Source: Sinosporangium siamense
GTDB lineage: Bacteria > Actinomycetota > Actinomycetes > Streptosporangiales > Streptosporangiaceae
Direction of reading: 5' to 3'
NCBI RefSeq assembly: GCF_016863435.1
Contig: NZ_BOOW01000012.1
Coordinates: 124,001-188,000 of the forward strand
Length of the DNA: 64,000 nt
Shown here: piece after piece, positions 1 to 8,731 of the stretch
Numbering within the stretch: the first letter of the stretch is position 1
Layout: the number at the start of each line of letters is the position of its first letter
Notes under the pieces: model-generated
The model's input: the letters and a program-made list of their open reading frames with translations, nothing else
Databases searched by the model: none
Told to the model about the DNA's origin: nothing
Made by a program: the position numbers and the translations under genes

Positions 1-1476
1 CGCCGGGTCCGCCTGGACCTGGTGACGCGGCTGGTGCGGGCGAGTGTACCCGCCACCGACCGGCACCCCGTGGGCGAGCTGACCACACGCGTCACGGCGG
101 ACACGACGCTGCTGCGCTCCGGTGTGACGCACGGGCTGGTCGACACCCTGGTGGGCGCCATCGGCATGGTGGGGGCCGTGGTCTTCATGGCGGTGCTGGA
201 TGTGCGGCTCCTGCTCGTCGCGGCGTTCGTCGTCGGGGCGACCTTCCTCGGCCTGGTCGTGCTGCTTCCCCGCATGCGGCGGGCCACCGAGCACACCCAG
301 CGTGCCCTCGGCGGCGTCGGCGCCGCGTTGGAGCGGGTGCTGGTGGCGACCCGCACGGTGAAAGCCAGCCAGGCCGAACACCGAGAGCTCGCGACCCTGG
401 CGGAGCGTGTGGAGGACGCCTACCGGCATGGGCTGAGCTTCGCGTGGCTCCGCAGCGTCGGCGGCGTGGTGACCGGCCTGGCGGTGCAAGGGGCGTTCCT
501 GGTCGTGCTCGCGGTCGGCGGTGTCCTGGTGGCGCGGGGCGAGCTCGAGGTCTCGGCGCTCATCGCCTTTCTGCTCTACCTCTTCTATCTCGCCGGGCCG
601 ATCGGCTCCCTCACCACGGGCGTTACGCAGATCAATCAGGCGCTCGGGGCGGTCGCCCGGCTGGCACCTCTCGCCGCGCTGCCTCAGGAGGAGACATCCC
701 ACGGGCTCCCCGGGGGCCTGGACGGGACGGGCGCCGGGGGCGTTGTCGAGTTCGACCGGGTGACCTTCGCCTATCGGGCGGACCGGGACCGGGTGCTGGA
801 CGGCGTCACCTTCGCCGTGCCCGCGCGGGGGCAGACCGCCGTCGTCGGCCCCTCGGGTTCGGGGAAGAGCACGCTGTTCGCGCTGCTTCAGCGCTTCTAC
901 GAGCCGCAGGACGGGCGCATCCTCCTCGCCGGTCGCGACATCCGCGACCTCGGCCGGTCCGAGTTGCGGCGGTGGCTCGGATATGTGGAGCAGGACTCAC
1001 CGGTGCTCGACGGCACCCTGCGCGACAACCTCCTCTACGCCGCTCCGGACGCCTCGGAGGCGGACCTGCGCGACGTCGTGCGCGAGACGCGACTGGACGA
1101 ACTGGTGGAGCGCCTGCCGCGGGGACTGGACACCGATGTGGGCACGCGGGGGACCGCCTTGTCGGGCGGTGAACGCCAGCGGGTGGCCATCGCCCGCGCG
1201 TTGCTGCGCCGCCCGGAGGTCCTGCTGCTGGACGAGGTCACGGCCCATCTCGACGCGCTCAACGAGAAGACGCTGCGGGAGGCCGTCGCCCGTGCCGCCG
1301 GCCACTGCACGGTGATCGTGGTCGCCCACCGGCTGTCCACGGTGCGATCGGCCCGCCACATCGTCGTCATGGAGCGCGGGCGGGTGCGGGCGCAGGGAGC
1401 ACACGCCGATCTCATGGCGGAAGACCTTCTCTACCGGCGGCTGGTCACGACGCAATTGACGGTGCCATCCGCATAG
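1..1476 (+). CDS. ABC transporter permease/ATP-binding protein, 5'-truncated by window
   Basis: The frame is open from the first base, so the true start lies outside the window; 491 residues are visible. It is an exporter half-transporter (ABC transmembrane domain type 1 fused to its ATPase). About 210 residues of transmembrane domain are followed by a linker and the nucleotide-binding domain. That domain carries Walker A GPSGSGKST (about residues 284-292), the signature LSGGERQRVAIARAL and Walker B LLLDEVTAHLD, then the H-loop VVAHRLST. Walker B reads DEVTAHLD where DEATSALD is usual, but the catalytic Glu is present. The substrate cannot be told from this part. The next gene on this strand is 0.5 kb away and looks separately transcribed. 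Confidence 0.93.
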   Translation, partial: RRVRLDLVTRLVRASVPATDRHPVGELTTRVTADTTLLRSGVTHGLVDTLVGAIGMVGAVVFMAVLDVRLLLVAAFVVGATFLGLVVLLPRMRRATEHTQRALGGVGAALERVLVATRTVKASQAEHRELATLAERVEDAYRHGLSFAWLRSVGGVVTGLAVQGAFLVVLAVGGVLVARGELEVSALIAFLLYLFYLAGPIGSLTTGVTQINQALGAVARLAPLAALPQEETSHGLPGGLDGTGAGGVVEFDRVTFAYRADRDRVLDGVTFAVPARGQTAVVGPSGSGKSTLFALLQRFYEPQDGRILLAGRDIRDLGRSELRRWLGYVEQDSPVLDGTLRDNLLYAAPDASEADLRDVVRETRLDELVERLPRGLDTDVGTRGTALSGGERQRVAIARALLRRPEVLLLDEVTAHLDALNEKTLREAVARAAGHCTVIVVAHRLSTVRSARHIVVMERGRVRAQGAHADLMAEDLLYRRLVTTQLTVPSA

Positions 1477-1999
1477 TCGTCTTTCGGATTCTCCGATGTT
1501 TTCCGCGTGCCGTCGTTCGATGGGAGTAAGTCTCGATTTAAATCGCCGTGGGATTTCATGGTGATGCCGATTGCGGGTGGCCGGGGCGGAGGGTGGACAC
1601 GTATGGCTGAGAGAGTTAGGGGCGTCCTAAAAAGGGGTTAGGCACTTCCCTAATTGGATGTACATGAGTGAAAACCGCTTTGCTGTTGACTGGGTGATGT
1701 GCCGCCTGCATATACTCGAACGTATTCACCAATTTGTACTCATAATGGCGAGATCTGCCCACGTTGCCCACTATGGAAAAGCAAGGGATGATCGGGACGG
1801 TCCGATATCCTGGCCCCGATCATCCCCTTAACCGGTTATCAGCTTTTGTCGCGCGAGCCTTCCGAATGGCTGCCCTGGGTTACCGACAGCACCAGCCGCT
1901 AGCGGAACTCTTGCCCCGTGCTATGCGAAGAACAACCCGGCGAGACCGACATGGGGAACTCCGGCCTGTGGGAGGACTATGGGAGAGGGAGTCGACCAA
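1477..1999 (+). other. non-coding stretch, leader of the LuxR-type gene
   Basis: This stretch is AT-richer than its surroundings and has no convincing gene. A reading frame from TTG 1764 to 2009 lacks a ribosome site and overlaps the LuxR-type gene in another frame, so I do not call it. The only recognisable signal is a promoter-like pair at 1686-1716. Confidence 0.5.
1686..1716 (+). promoter_or_regulatory. putative sigma-70-type promoter for the LuxR-type gene
   Basis: TTGACT at 1686-1691 and TATACT at 1711-1716 match -35 and -10 hexamers. The 19-nt spacer is longer than the usual 17. Transcripts starting here would carry a leader of about 280 nt before the ATG at 2000. Confidence 0.4.
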
Positions 2000-2200
2000 A
2001 TGTTTCTGACCCCGCGTCAATCTCAGATCATGACGCTGATCGCGGAGGGGCATTCCAACAAGGAGATCGCCAGCCGGCTGGGACTGTCCTCCAAGACCGT
2101 GAACGCGCATCTGCAACGCGTCTACGACCGGTACGGCGTGCGCAACAGGGCCGCCGCTGTCGCCAAGTGGCTACGCGAGGAGCCCCGGCCCAAGCTTTGA
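2000..2200 (+). CDS. small LuxR/GerE-type helix-turn-helix protein
   Basis: A 66-residue protein that is almost only a LuxR-type HTH: LTPRQSQIMTLIAEG, then NKEIASRLGLSSKTVNAHL (the recognition helix region), then RVYDRYGVRNRAAAVAKW. No receiver, PAS or ATPase domain is attached, as in GerE-like stand-alone regulators. An in-frame ATG at 1979 would add seven residues, but its GGAGG lies only 3 nt upstream. The ATG at 2000 has GAGAGGGAG at a normal distance and is preferred. The gene converges on the methyltransferase, with a hairpin between them. The target genes are unknown. Confidence 0.85.
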   Translation: MFLTPRQSQIMTLIAEGHSNKEIASRLGLSSKTVNAHLQRVYDRYGVRNRAAAVAKWLREEPRPKL

Positions 2201-2220
2201 CCGGGCCTTCGCCGTACACG

Positions 2221-2252
2221 GCCGTCCCGCGGCACCGGGAAGGCGGGACGGC
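2221..2252. terminator. bidirectional hairpin between convergent genes
   Basis: GCCGTCCCGC (2221-2230) and GCGGGACGGC (2243-2252) form a perfect 10-bp stem around a 12-nt loop. It sits between the stop of the LuxR-type gene (2200) and that of the methyltransferase (2261). There is no U-tract, which is common for actinomycete terminators. Confidence 0.6.
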
Positions 2253-2260
2253 GGCGGGGC

Positions 2261-2959
2261 TCAGTGGCCGGCGGTTGCCGGGGCGCGGGTGTAGACGGTG
2301 ACGGAATAGGGGCGCCGGGCGTCGTTCTCGACGTGTTCGGCGCTCTTCGCCAACGCGGCGTCGGCGTCGAGATGCCGGTAGAGCTCAGGTGCCTCCGGCC
2401 AGGGATGCACGAGGACGAGCACGCCGCCGGGGGCGAGGAGGTCGCGCAAGCGCCGGGAGGCGAGCCGCAGGCGGTCGTCGCGCCCGAGGTAGTAGAGCGT
2501 CTCCGCGCAGAAGACCAGATCGAACCGGCCGAGGTCGGGTGGGTTCAAAAGGTCGCCGGCGATGAACCGCGGACCGCCGTCGCCGACGGGGCGCGCCGCC
2601 CGGGCCCGCGCGAGGGCACGCTCGGAGATGTCGATGCCGATCGTCTCGGCGCCGGGGTGTGCGCCCGCGGCGAGGTGGGTGAACGTGCCCTCGCTGCACC
2701 CTGCGTCCAGAATGCGGCTGTATGAGCGCTCCGGGACCTGTCTGAGCGTCGCATGATATTTATCCCGCTCATAGGGGCTGACGCTCAAGTGCCACGGGTC
2801 GGGCGTGCGGTGCCACCAATTGAAATATCGCCGCAATATCTTGCCCTGAGCCTTCGGGCCGAACAGCGATAGAAATCCAAAGAATCTCCGATGAAGCGAA
2901 TCCGTGAACAAGCGGCCGGCCCCCGATGTCGGATCGCCCCTGTCCGGGCGACAATTCAA
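2261..2959 (-). CDS. class I SAM-dependent methyltransferase, NodS-like
   Basis: A 232-residue protein with the class I methyltransferase core: motif I ILDAGCSEGTF (about residues 83-93), the acidic end of strand beta-2 in IGIDIS, and the post-motif FDLVFCAETLYYLG. The stretch DPWHLSVSPYERDKY before motif I is typical of the NodS-like family, whose best-known member N-methylates a chitooligosaccharide backbone. The substrate here is unknown. The only upstream start in frame is TTG 2959 without a clear ribosome site, so the N-terminus is uncertain. The gene stands alone on this strand. Confidence 0.85.
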   Translation of the reverse strand: MNCRPDRGDPTSGAGRLFTDSLHRRFFGFLSLFGPKAQGKILRRYFNWWHRTPDPWHLSVSPYERDKYHATLRQVPERSYSRILDAGCSEGTFTHLAAGAHPGAETIGIDISERALARARAARPVGDGGPRFIAGDLLNPPDLGRFDLVFCAETLYYLGRDDRLRLASRRLRDLLAPGGVLVLVHPWPEAPELYRHLDADAALAKSAEHVENDARRPYSVTVYTRAPATAGH

Positions 2960-3247
2960 TTACGCGTGAAGAACCACAGGCTACTAAGCGGGCAGGCAGG
3001 TGTCCATCGGGGTTTCCCCCGATCCGGAGGTCCGGCGGCCCCCTGTACCGCCGCCCTCCTCTCCGCTCGTTAAAGGGGGTTGACCTGCGATTTCGTCAAA
3101 GCATCGCTGTCGTTCCCGTGTCGGGGCGGGCGGGCGATCTAGACTGGTCGGCGCGGTGTGCCGGGCCGCCGGCCCGGCCGGCATGACAGGCCGGTCGGCC
3201 GCGTTTCGGTTTCGTGGCCGCGGTCAGAGAAGGTGGGTGCACCGGCT

Positions 3248-4153
3248 ATGCGCATCGGTGTGATGCTCAAGGAATCCTCCGGCGAGGACCCGCTGTCCTC
3301 CATCGAGCGCCAGATCGCCCGTGCCGCGGGCGACGGCTTCGCCTCCGTGTGGATGTCGCACATCTTCGGCTTCGACGCCATAACCGCGCTCGCCGTCGCG
3401 GGGCGGGGGGTGTCCGGCATCGAGCTCGGCACGGCGGTGGTCCCGACCTACCCGCGCCACCCCGCCGCCATGGCCCAGCAGGCACTCACCGCCGGCGCCG
3501 CCCTGCGCGGCCGTTTCACGCTCGGCATCGGCCTGTCCCACCGCGTCGTGATCGAGGGGATGTTCGGCTACAGCTTCGACAAGCCGGCCAGGCATATGAG
3601 GGAATACCTGTCGGTGCTCCTTCCCCTGCTCAACGGGGAGAGGGTGGCGTTCGAGGGCGAGACGCTGCGCGCCGACATCGGGCTCACCGCTCCCGCCGCC
3701 CCGGCGATGCCGGTGCTGATCGCCGCGCTGGCCCCGCGCATGCTCAAGCTGGCGGGTGAGCTGGCCGACGGCACCGTGCTCTGGATGACCGGCCGTAAGG
3801 CCGTCGCCGAGCACATCGCGCCGACGATCACCAAGGCCGCCCGCGAGGCCGGCCGCCCCGAGCCGCGCATCGCCTGCGGCCTGCCCATCAGCGTCACCGA
3901 CGACGTCGAGGCCGCCCGGGCCAAGGCGGACGAGGTGTTCGCGATGTACGGACAGCTCCCGTCCTACCGCGCGATGCTCGACCGCGAGGGTGTCGCGAGC
4001 CCCGGCCAGGTGGCGGTGGTGGGCGACGAGGAGAGCGTCGGCAGGCAACTGGACGACCTGGCCGCCGCGGGGGCGACCGACTTCATGGCTTCGCCGTACG
4101 GCTCGCGCGAGACCGTCGGCCGCACGTTGGAGTTGTTGAAGTCGCGGTTGTGA
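3248..4153 (+). CDS. LLM-class F420-dependent oxidoreductase
   Basis: A 301-residue luciferase-like TIM-barrel protein starting MRIGVMLKESSGEDP. The sequence is typical of the actinomycete F420-dependent subfamily (TIGR03564-like): a conserved GTAVVPTYPRHP stretch, then TLGIGLSHR and the C-terminal TDFMASPYGS. Such enzymes use reduced F420 to transfer hydride to varied substrates; this substrate is not known. The frame stays open upstream to 3158, but ATG 3248 has GAAGGTGGG about 11 nt upstream and matches family length. The last 58 bp recur at 4193-4250. Confidence 0.9.
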   Translation: MRIGVMLKESSGEDPLSSIERQIARAAGDGFASVWMSHIFGFDAITALAVAGRGVSGIELGTAVVPTYPRHPAAMAQQALTAGAALRGRFTLGIGLSHRVVIEGMFGYSFDKPARHMREYLSVLLPLLNGERVAFEGETLRADIGLTAPAAPAMPVLIAALAPRMLKLAGELADGTVLWMTGRKAVAEHIAPTITKAAREAGRPEPRIACGLPISVTDDVEAARAKADEVFAMYGQLPSYRAMLDREGVASPGQVAVVGDEESVGRQLDDLAAAGATDFMASPYGSRETVGRTLELLKSRL

Positions 4154-4192
4154 CGGGGCCGGCGGTCCTCAGGGGCTCTTCCCGGCGGTGCA

Positions 4193-4250
4193 GTACGGCT
4201 CGCGCGAGACCGTCGGCCGCACGCAGGAGCTGCTGAAGCCACGTTTGTGA
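4193..4250 (+). pseudogene. duplicated 3' end of the F420-dependent oxidoreductase gene
   Basis: This 58-bp segment matches 4096-4153, the last 19 codons of the upstream gene including the stop, with a few differences. It reads YGSRETVGRTQELLKPRL then stop, against YGSRETVGRTLELLKSRL in the intact copy. No start or upstream body is attached. It is either the remnant of a tandem paralogue that was deleted or a local slippage/recombination scar. Confidence 0.7.
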
Positions 4251-4285
4251 CGATCGTCACGGGTTTCGGTCCGCCGGCGCTGCCC

Positions 4286-4323
4286 AAGCCAGGCATCGAT
4301 CATGGTCGGCGCCTGGCTTTTTT
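4286..4323 (+). terminator. rho-independent terminator
   Basis: AGCCAGGC (4287-4294) pairs perfectly with GCCTGGCT (4311-4318) around a 16-nt loop, followed by a T run to 4323. It lies just after the duplicated 3' segment of the F420 oxidoreductase. It is one of few classical terminators with a T-tract in this window. Confidence 0.8.
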
Positions 4324-4949
4324 GCTGCTCGGCGGCTGATCAGCGGCTGTTTGGTGGTCTGATGGGCGCTGTTTCGGCCTATGAATGAACAATTGGTGAA
4401 TAGCCGAATATTGGGGTGGATTTGCCGGTGCGTGGGGGAAGAAGTAGTGCAGAGTGCAAGTCCCTGCCTGGCAGGGGATGATGCTTGTGCTCAATTCTTC
4501 GGACGTCGCCAACGCGCGGAGGGAAGTCTGGTAAGGCACTTGGTGCAAAGTCCGTTATGTAGGGTCCTGCTCCCATGTCTTCTCGTGCGCGACCAGCGCA
4601 CGGATAGCAGTAGTCGAAGCTCATGCCGAATGGGCTAGTCAGCCCTAAGTTGGATATCGGTATATTCGATATTCGATGCCCTGAATGTCAGTATCTCGGG
4701 CTACGGCATTCCATTATCTGTCGGTCGGCCGTGTGAAGCTCCCCACCGCAGCGGGGCTATTCGGCTATGCTCCACAGATCCCACTGGAGGATGAAAAGCT
4801 CGCCGAGCGATATTCATCCGATATTCCACAATGGTCGGTCGGATCCCGGCACCTTGTGTGATCTGTTGTGATCCGGCCTGCATCCTGGGCCCTTGCCAGG
4901 GTGAGACGCGTCAATGCGCAGATGACCACAACATTCAAAGGGGCAAGGA
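4324..4949. other. non-coding stretch before the carbonic anhydrase-like gene
   Basis: About 625 bases of lower GC. Frames such as 4381-4638 on + and 4379-4624 on - overlap each other, lack ribosome sites and show no family signature, so I call no gene. A small dyad, CCCTGCC (4462-4468) against GGCAGGG (4470-4476), is the only structure noted. Confidence 0.5.
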
Positions 4950-5735
4950 ATGTTCATCAGTCATGCCCGGTTAGCCGCGGCCACCCTCTTGACGATGATC
5001 TCGGTGGTCTCGTCCGGATGTCTGACCAGCTCCACGCGCACGGTGGTAGAAGCGCCGGTCGAGAGTCCGATCGACATCAACACATCGGCTGTCGTCGTGG
5101 ACCTGGCCCAGCCGGACCTCGTCATCCACTATGACCCGCATCTGCGGTCCCGTGTCCTCATGAAATACAACAACCTTGAGCCGTGTCAGAAACGCAGCCG
5201 GGAAGAGGATGTCCGCGGGCTGGTCGCGGGCGGGTCCTTCATAACCTATGGCCAGGTCAGATACGAACTCCTGAACGTGCACTACCACACCCCGAGCGAG
5301 CACACGGTGGACGACGAGTCCACTGAGATGGAGGTGCATCTCGTGCATCAGAGCAGTATGGGAGATTATCTGGCCCTGGCCGTCCATCTGACGGTGTCGA
5401 GCACACCGGTCCCCAGCGAGCACGACAGGCTGCTCACCTCCACGCCGCCTACCGAGACATGCCCTCCCGAGGTGCCTCAGATGTCGGTCAGGCGGGACAT
5501 CGCCCTGCGCGAGTTGCTGCCGGCGAACCTGACGGCCTTCCGCTACCTCGGATCCCTCACCACAAGGCTGTGCGGCGCCTATCTGAGGCCGGTGCAGTGG
5601 ATCGTCTTCAAGGAGCGGATGACGATCCAGGCCAGCACGCATGCCGCGTACAGCGCGATCTGGCCCGAGCCCCACTTCCCGCACGGCAACTCCAAGCCGG
5701 TTACGGTGGCGAAGCCCGACATCCGCGAGAAGTGA
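4950..5735 (+). CDS. alpha-carbonic anhydrase-like secreted protein, putative lipoprotein
   Basis: A 261-residue protein that begins with a signal peptide ending near SSGC (Cys24), a borderline lipobox. ESPIDINTSAVVVDL resembles the family's QSPIDI block. The zinc ligands of alpha-carbonic anhydrases are present: His111 and His113 in NVHYHTPSEHTVD and His130 in MEVHLVH, with the Glu of SEHTVD. The later YLGSLTTRLC and WIVFKE match YPGSLTTPPC and WIVFKE, so the Thr pair is kept but PP has become RL. The family hydrates CO2. ATG 4950 has AAAGGGG 6 nt upstream. It is converging on the DUF742 gene. Confidence 0.82.
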   Translation: MFISHARLAAATLLTMISVVSSGCLTSSTRTVVEAPVESPIDINTSAVVVDLAQPDLVIHYDPHLRSRVLMKYNNLEPCQKRSREEDVRGLVAGGSFITYGQVRYELLNVHYHTPSEHTVDDESTEMEVHLVHQSSMGDYLALAVHLTVSSTPVPSEHDRLLTSTPPTETCPPEVPQMSVRRDIALRELLPANLTAFRYLGSLTTRLCGAYLRPVQWIVFKERMTIQASTHAAYSAIWPEPHFPHGNSKPVTVAKPDIREK

Positions 5736-5852
5736 CCGCACGGAGGGCGAACGCCGGGCAACCACCCCCCGGAGGGCGCGAAGCCCTGAAGGCCGGGCAG
5801 GCGAACCCCCCGTAGGGAGAAAGACACCCCGGCCGTGAGAGGCGGACTAAGG

Positions 5853-5889
5853 CCCACAGGGTTCTGTGGGGGGTCAAGGATGCCCCCCC
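5853..5889. terminator. overlapping hairpins between convergent genes
   Basis: CCCACAG (5853-5859) pairs with CTGTGGG (5864-5870). The same right arm can instead take part in a GTGGGGGG (5866-5873) with CCCCCCCAC hairpin ending near 5890. These alternatives lie between the carbonic anhydrase-like gene and the DUF742 gene. A terminator role is inferred from position. Confidence 0.4.
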
Positions 5890-5915
5890 ACGGCAACCGC
5901 GCCGCTACGGGTGTG

Positions 5916-6284
5916 TCAGAGGGCCCGCAGGCCGTTGATGACCTCGCGCAGGAGGCGCTCGTGCGGGAGCTGGGCGGCGGGGGCCGGTGGCCGCACCGTG
6001 ACCAGCTGCTGATCGCGCAGGTCGCCCACGAGCACGCGGACGACGCCGATCGGCAGGCTCAGCTCCGAGGCGATGTCGGCCAGCGGGGTCGCGCGTGTCG
6101 CCAGCTCGAGGATGGTGAGCTGTTCGGGGCCGAGATTGCCGGGCCGGCGTCTGCCGGTCGCCGTGATGACGGCGATGAGGTCGATGGCGTTGCCCGATGG
6201 TTTGGCACGCCCTCGGGTCAAGGCATATGCGGGGACGATCGGTCCTGCGTCTTCGTCCAGCCAGCGTTCCCCATGGTCACTCAT
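5916..6284 (-). CDS. DUF742 protein (conservon CvnC-type)
   Basis: A 122-residue protein: VPAYALTRGRAKPSGNAIDLIAV, PGNLGPEQLTILELATRATPLADIASELSLPIGVVRVLVGDL, and C-terminal HERLLREVINGL, all typical of DUF742 proteins encoded in actinomycete conservons. In that system a sensor kinase (CvnA), a Roadblock protein (CvnB), a DUF742 protein (CvnC) and a Ras-like GTPase (CvnD) work together at the membrane. Here it follows the kinase by 47 nt, with no Roadblock gene between and no GTPase gene after it. ATG 6284 is preceded by GGAGCG. Confidence 0.88.
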   Translation of the reverse strand: MSDHGERWLDEDAGPIVPAYALTRGRAKPSGNAIDLIAVITATGRRRPGNLGPEQLTILELATRATPLADIASELSLPIGVVRVLVGDLRDQQLVTVRPPAPAAQLPHERLLREVINGLRAL

Positions 6285-6331
6285 TCAGGCGCTCCGGGGA
6301 ATCGAAGCCTGGGCGTGACACGGCGTGGTGC

Positions 6332-8731
6332 TCACTTCTCGCCCTCCTCGCTCAGTTCACTCTCCTGACGGCCTCGGTTCCATCCTCTTTGCAGGGAGGT
6401 CAGCAGCAGTCTCGCCTCCTCCGGCGACCGGGTCTGAGCGTTTTCGGGGTCCGGACGGCTCTCGCGCTCGCCTCCATGGCTTCCAAGGGGCTGCACCTCT
6501 CGGAGTTGCGGAGCGAGGTTGGCCTGTCTGACCCTGCGGGGCAGGGCCGTCCGTTCTTTGGAGGGTACGTCACGGGCGGTCCGAGGTGCGTCGCCAGTCG
6601 GGGAAGGTGTGATGTGCTCCACAGCGGCGGCGGGACGCGCGGGCGGCGCGGGTGGCGCGGGCCGGGGCGCCTTCTGGTCGGGCGGGGTCGGCCGGGGAAT
6701 CGAGTGGATCGTCTGGAGCGGCGGCACCGGCGTGATCGGTCCGGTGACGGGATCGGAGTCGGACGGAGTACCGTTCTTCGCGGTGACCGGGCCCGCGATG
6801 GCGATCATCGGGGGCGCCGGCTCCTCCTCGTCGGCGATGACGAACTCAGCGGGGATCAACACGATCGCCGTGGTCCCGCCGTACGGCGAGGTGCGCAGTG
6901 TCACCTGGATCCCGTGGCGGGCGGCGAGGCGGCTGACCACGAACAGCCCGAGCCGGTCGCTCTCGGCGAGGTCGAACTCCGGCGGGTTGAGCAGCCGCTC
7001 GTTGAGGTCGGCGAGTTTCTCCTGGCTGACGCCGAGGCCGCGGTCCTCGACCTCGATGACGAAGCCGTTGGCGGCCATCTCGCCCCGGACGTGCACGGCG
7101 GTGTTCGGCGGGGAGAACACGGTGGCGTTCTCGACCAGCTCGGCGACCATGTGGATGATGTCGCCGACGATCGATCCCTGGAGGGAATACGACGACATGG
7201 GAAGTACGGTGACCCGCGTGTAGTCCTCGACCTCGGCACTGGCGCCGCGCATGACGTCGAGCATCGGCACGGGTTTGCGCCAGCCGCGGCCGGGCGTCGC
7301 GCCGGAGAGGATGATGAGGCCCTCGGCGTGGCGGCGCATACGCGTCGTGAGGTGGTCGAGTCTGAAGAGGTCTTCCAGCGAGTCCGGCTCGTGGGTGTGC
7401 TCCTGCATGTGGGCGAGCTGGATGCGCTGGCGGTGCAGCAGGGTCTGGCTGCGCCGCGCGAGGTTGAGGAAGACCTGGCCGATGCCCTTGCGGAGCTGGG
7501 CCTGGCCGACGGCGGCCTCGACCGCGGTGTGCTGCACAGCGGAGAAGGCACGCACGACGTCGTGGATCTCGGCGGTCGTGCCGCGGGTGGCGATGGGCGG
7601 GGCGACCCGTTCGACGTCGATCTCCTCGCCTTTACGCAGCTTCTCCACGATCATCGGGAGCCTGCCGTGGGCGAGTTCGAGCGCGGTCTGGCGCAGGCGG
7701 AAGAGTTCGCTGGTCAAGCGGCTGCCGAGCCGCATGGAAATGATGATCGAGGCCACCACGACGGCCAGGCCGAGGCCGCCCACCAGGTAGGCGCCCTGCA
7801 GAATCGAGTCGGCGATCGGCTCGGCGCGCTTGGACAGGCTGGCCGCGGTGTTGTCCTGCGCGGTCTGCAGGTGTCCCGCCACCGTGTCGGAGGACTCCTG
7901 CCAGGAGTTGAGGCCGCCGGCGCGCAGCGGGGCGCCGCCGATGAGCTGCTCTTCGAAGACGCGGAGCTGCTGGTAGGTGGGGGCGGAGATGATGTCGACG
8001 TACTGCTCGCGCAGCTCGGGGTCGAACTCGGCCAGCGACTGGTCGATGAGGAAGCGCCGGTTGCCGACCCATTGGGTGAGCAGCGTGCGCTCGTCGGTGG
8101 TCATCGTGTTGTCGCTGATCATCGCCCCGCTCACCAGGGCCTGCTCGCGGGTCAGGAGTTCTCTCGCGAAAGCGAGCGACATGAGGACGCGGCCCTGCTG
8201 GTAAGTCGGGATGTCGTCGATGAGGGCGAGCGTCTCCAACATTCGGAAAATTGCGTCCGAAATGTCGTTATATGCCTCTAGTGTCCGAAGGCGATTGGAA
8301 AGTTGAACGTCAATCTCGGCGCGGATCTCGTTCAAACGCTCCAGCTGGACCAGCAGGGTGTCGACCTGCTTGCGGGTGGCGTCCTTGCTCGCATCGCGAG
8401 ACGCGTCGGAGAGGGCGAGCTGCCGGAAGTTCTTGCGGGCGTTGTCTGTGCGGGAGCGCTGGACGGTCAGTGCCGTATCGTCGGGATCGCCGCCCAGCCC
8501 GAGCCTTCTGGCGGAGAGCAGCCGCTCTCGCTGGAGTTCGATGATCATCTGGTCGGCCGGCTCGTGCAGGTTTGTCCAAATGGTGGAATGCGTACGAAGA
8601 TCGAGGCTGGTGACCCATGACCCGCTGGCGATGACGCCCCAAAGTGCGATCAGTGAGACCAGGGGGACCAGGAGCAGGCCAGCGATCTTGGACCGGATCG
8701 AACGGTCACGTGAACGGCCAGGGGTACCCAT
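6332..8731 (-). CDS. nitrate/nitrite-sensor-type histidine kinase (conservon CvnA-type)
   Basis: A 799-residue membrane sensor kinase. Transmembrane helix 1 spans about residues 15-36 and helix 2 about 314-334. Between them lies an all-helical extracellular region of the NIT (nitrate-sensing-like) kind. A HAMP-like segment follows, then a helical region with DHLTTRMRRHAEGLIILSG (about 459-477), and the HATPase: N-box ELVENATVFSPP (531-542) and G1 box VEDRGLGVS (561-569). The last 170 residues are Pro- and Ala-rich and probably disordered. ATG 8731 has GAGGGACG upstream. It is the first gene of a reduced conservon with the DUF742 gene. Confidence 0.9.
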   Translation of the reverse strand: MGTPGRSRDRSIRSKIAGLLLVPLVSLIALWGVIASGSWVTSLDLRTHSTIWTNLHEPADQMIIELQRERLLSARRLGLGGDPDDTALTVQRSRTDNARKNFRQLALSDASRDASKDATRKQVDTLLVQLERLNEIRAEIDVQLSNRLRTLEAYNDISDAIFRMLETLALIDDIPTYQQGRVLMSLAFARELLTREQALVSGAMISDNTMTTDERTLLTQWVGNRRFLIDQSLAEFDPELREQYVDIISAPTYQQLRVFEEQLIGGAPLRAGGLNSWQESSDTVAGHLQTAQDNTAASLSKRAEPIADSILQGAYLVGGLGLAVVVASIIISMRLGSRLTSELFRLRQTALELAHGRLPMIVEKLRKGEEIDVERVAPPIATRGTTAEIHDVVRAFSAVQHTAVEAAVGQAQLRKGIGQVFLNLARRSQTLLHRQRIQLAHMQEHTHEPDSLEDLFRLDHLTTRMRRHAEGLIILSGATPGRGWRKPVPMLDVMRGASAEVEDYTRVTVLPMSSYSLQGSIVGDIIHMVAELVENATVFSPPNTAVHVRGEMAANGFVIEVEDRGLGVSQEKLADLNERLLNPPEFDLAESDRLGLFVVSRLAARHGIQVTLRTSPYGGTTAIVLIPAEFVIADEEEPAPPMIAIAGPVTAKNGTPSDSDPVTGPITPVPPLQTIHSIPRPTPPDQKAPRPAPPAPPARPAAAVEHITPSPTGDAPRTARDVPSKERTALPRRVRQANLAPQLREVQPLGSHGGERESRPDPENAQTRSPEEARLLLTSLQRGWNRGRQESELSEEGEK

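Noticed and set aside
1764-2009. 81-residue frame that might be a peptide precursor between ABC exporter and LuxR-type gene
   Set aside because: TTG start without ribosome site, no leader-core pattern, no modification enzyme genes nearby, and overlap with the LuxR-type gene.
4379-4638. Two overlapping frames on opposite strands before the carbonic anhydrase-like gene
   Set aside because: They overlap each other, lack ribosome sites and have no signature.
6197-8281. 694-residue open frame on the plus strand
   Set aside because: It lies wholly antisense to the sensor kinase gene, is rich in Arg/Gly/Val/His as high-GC shadow frames are, and has no domain signature. The kinase on the other strand has clear N and G boxes.
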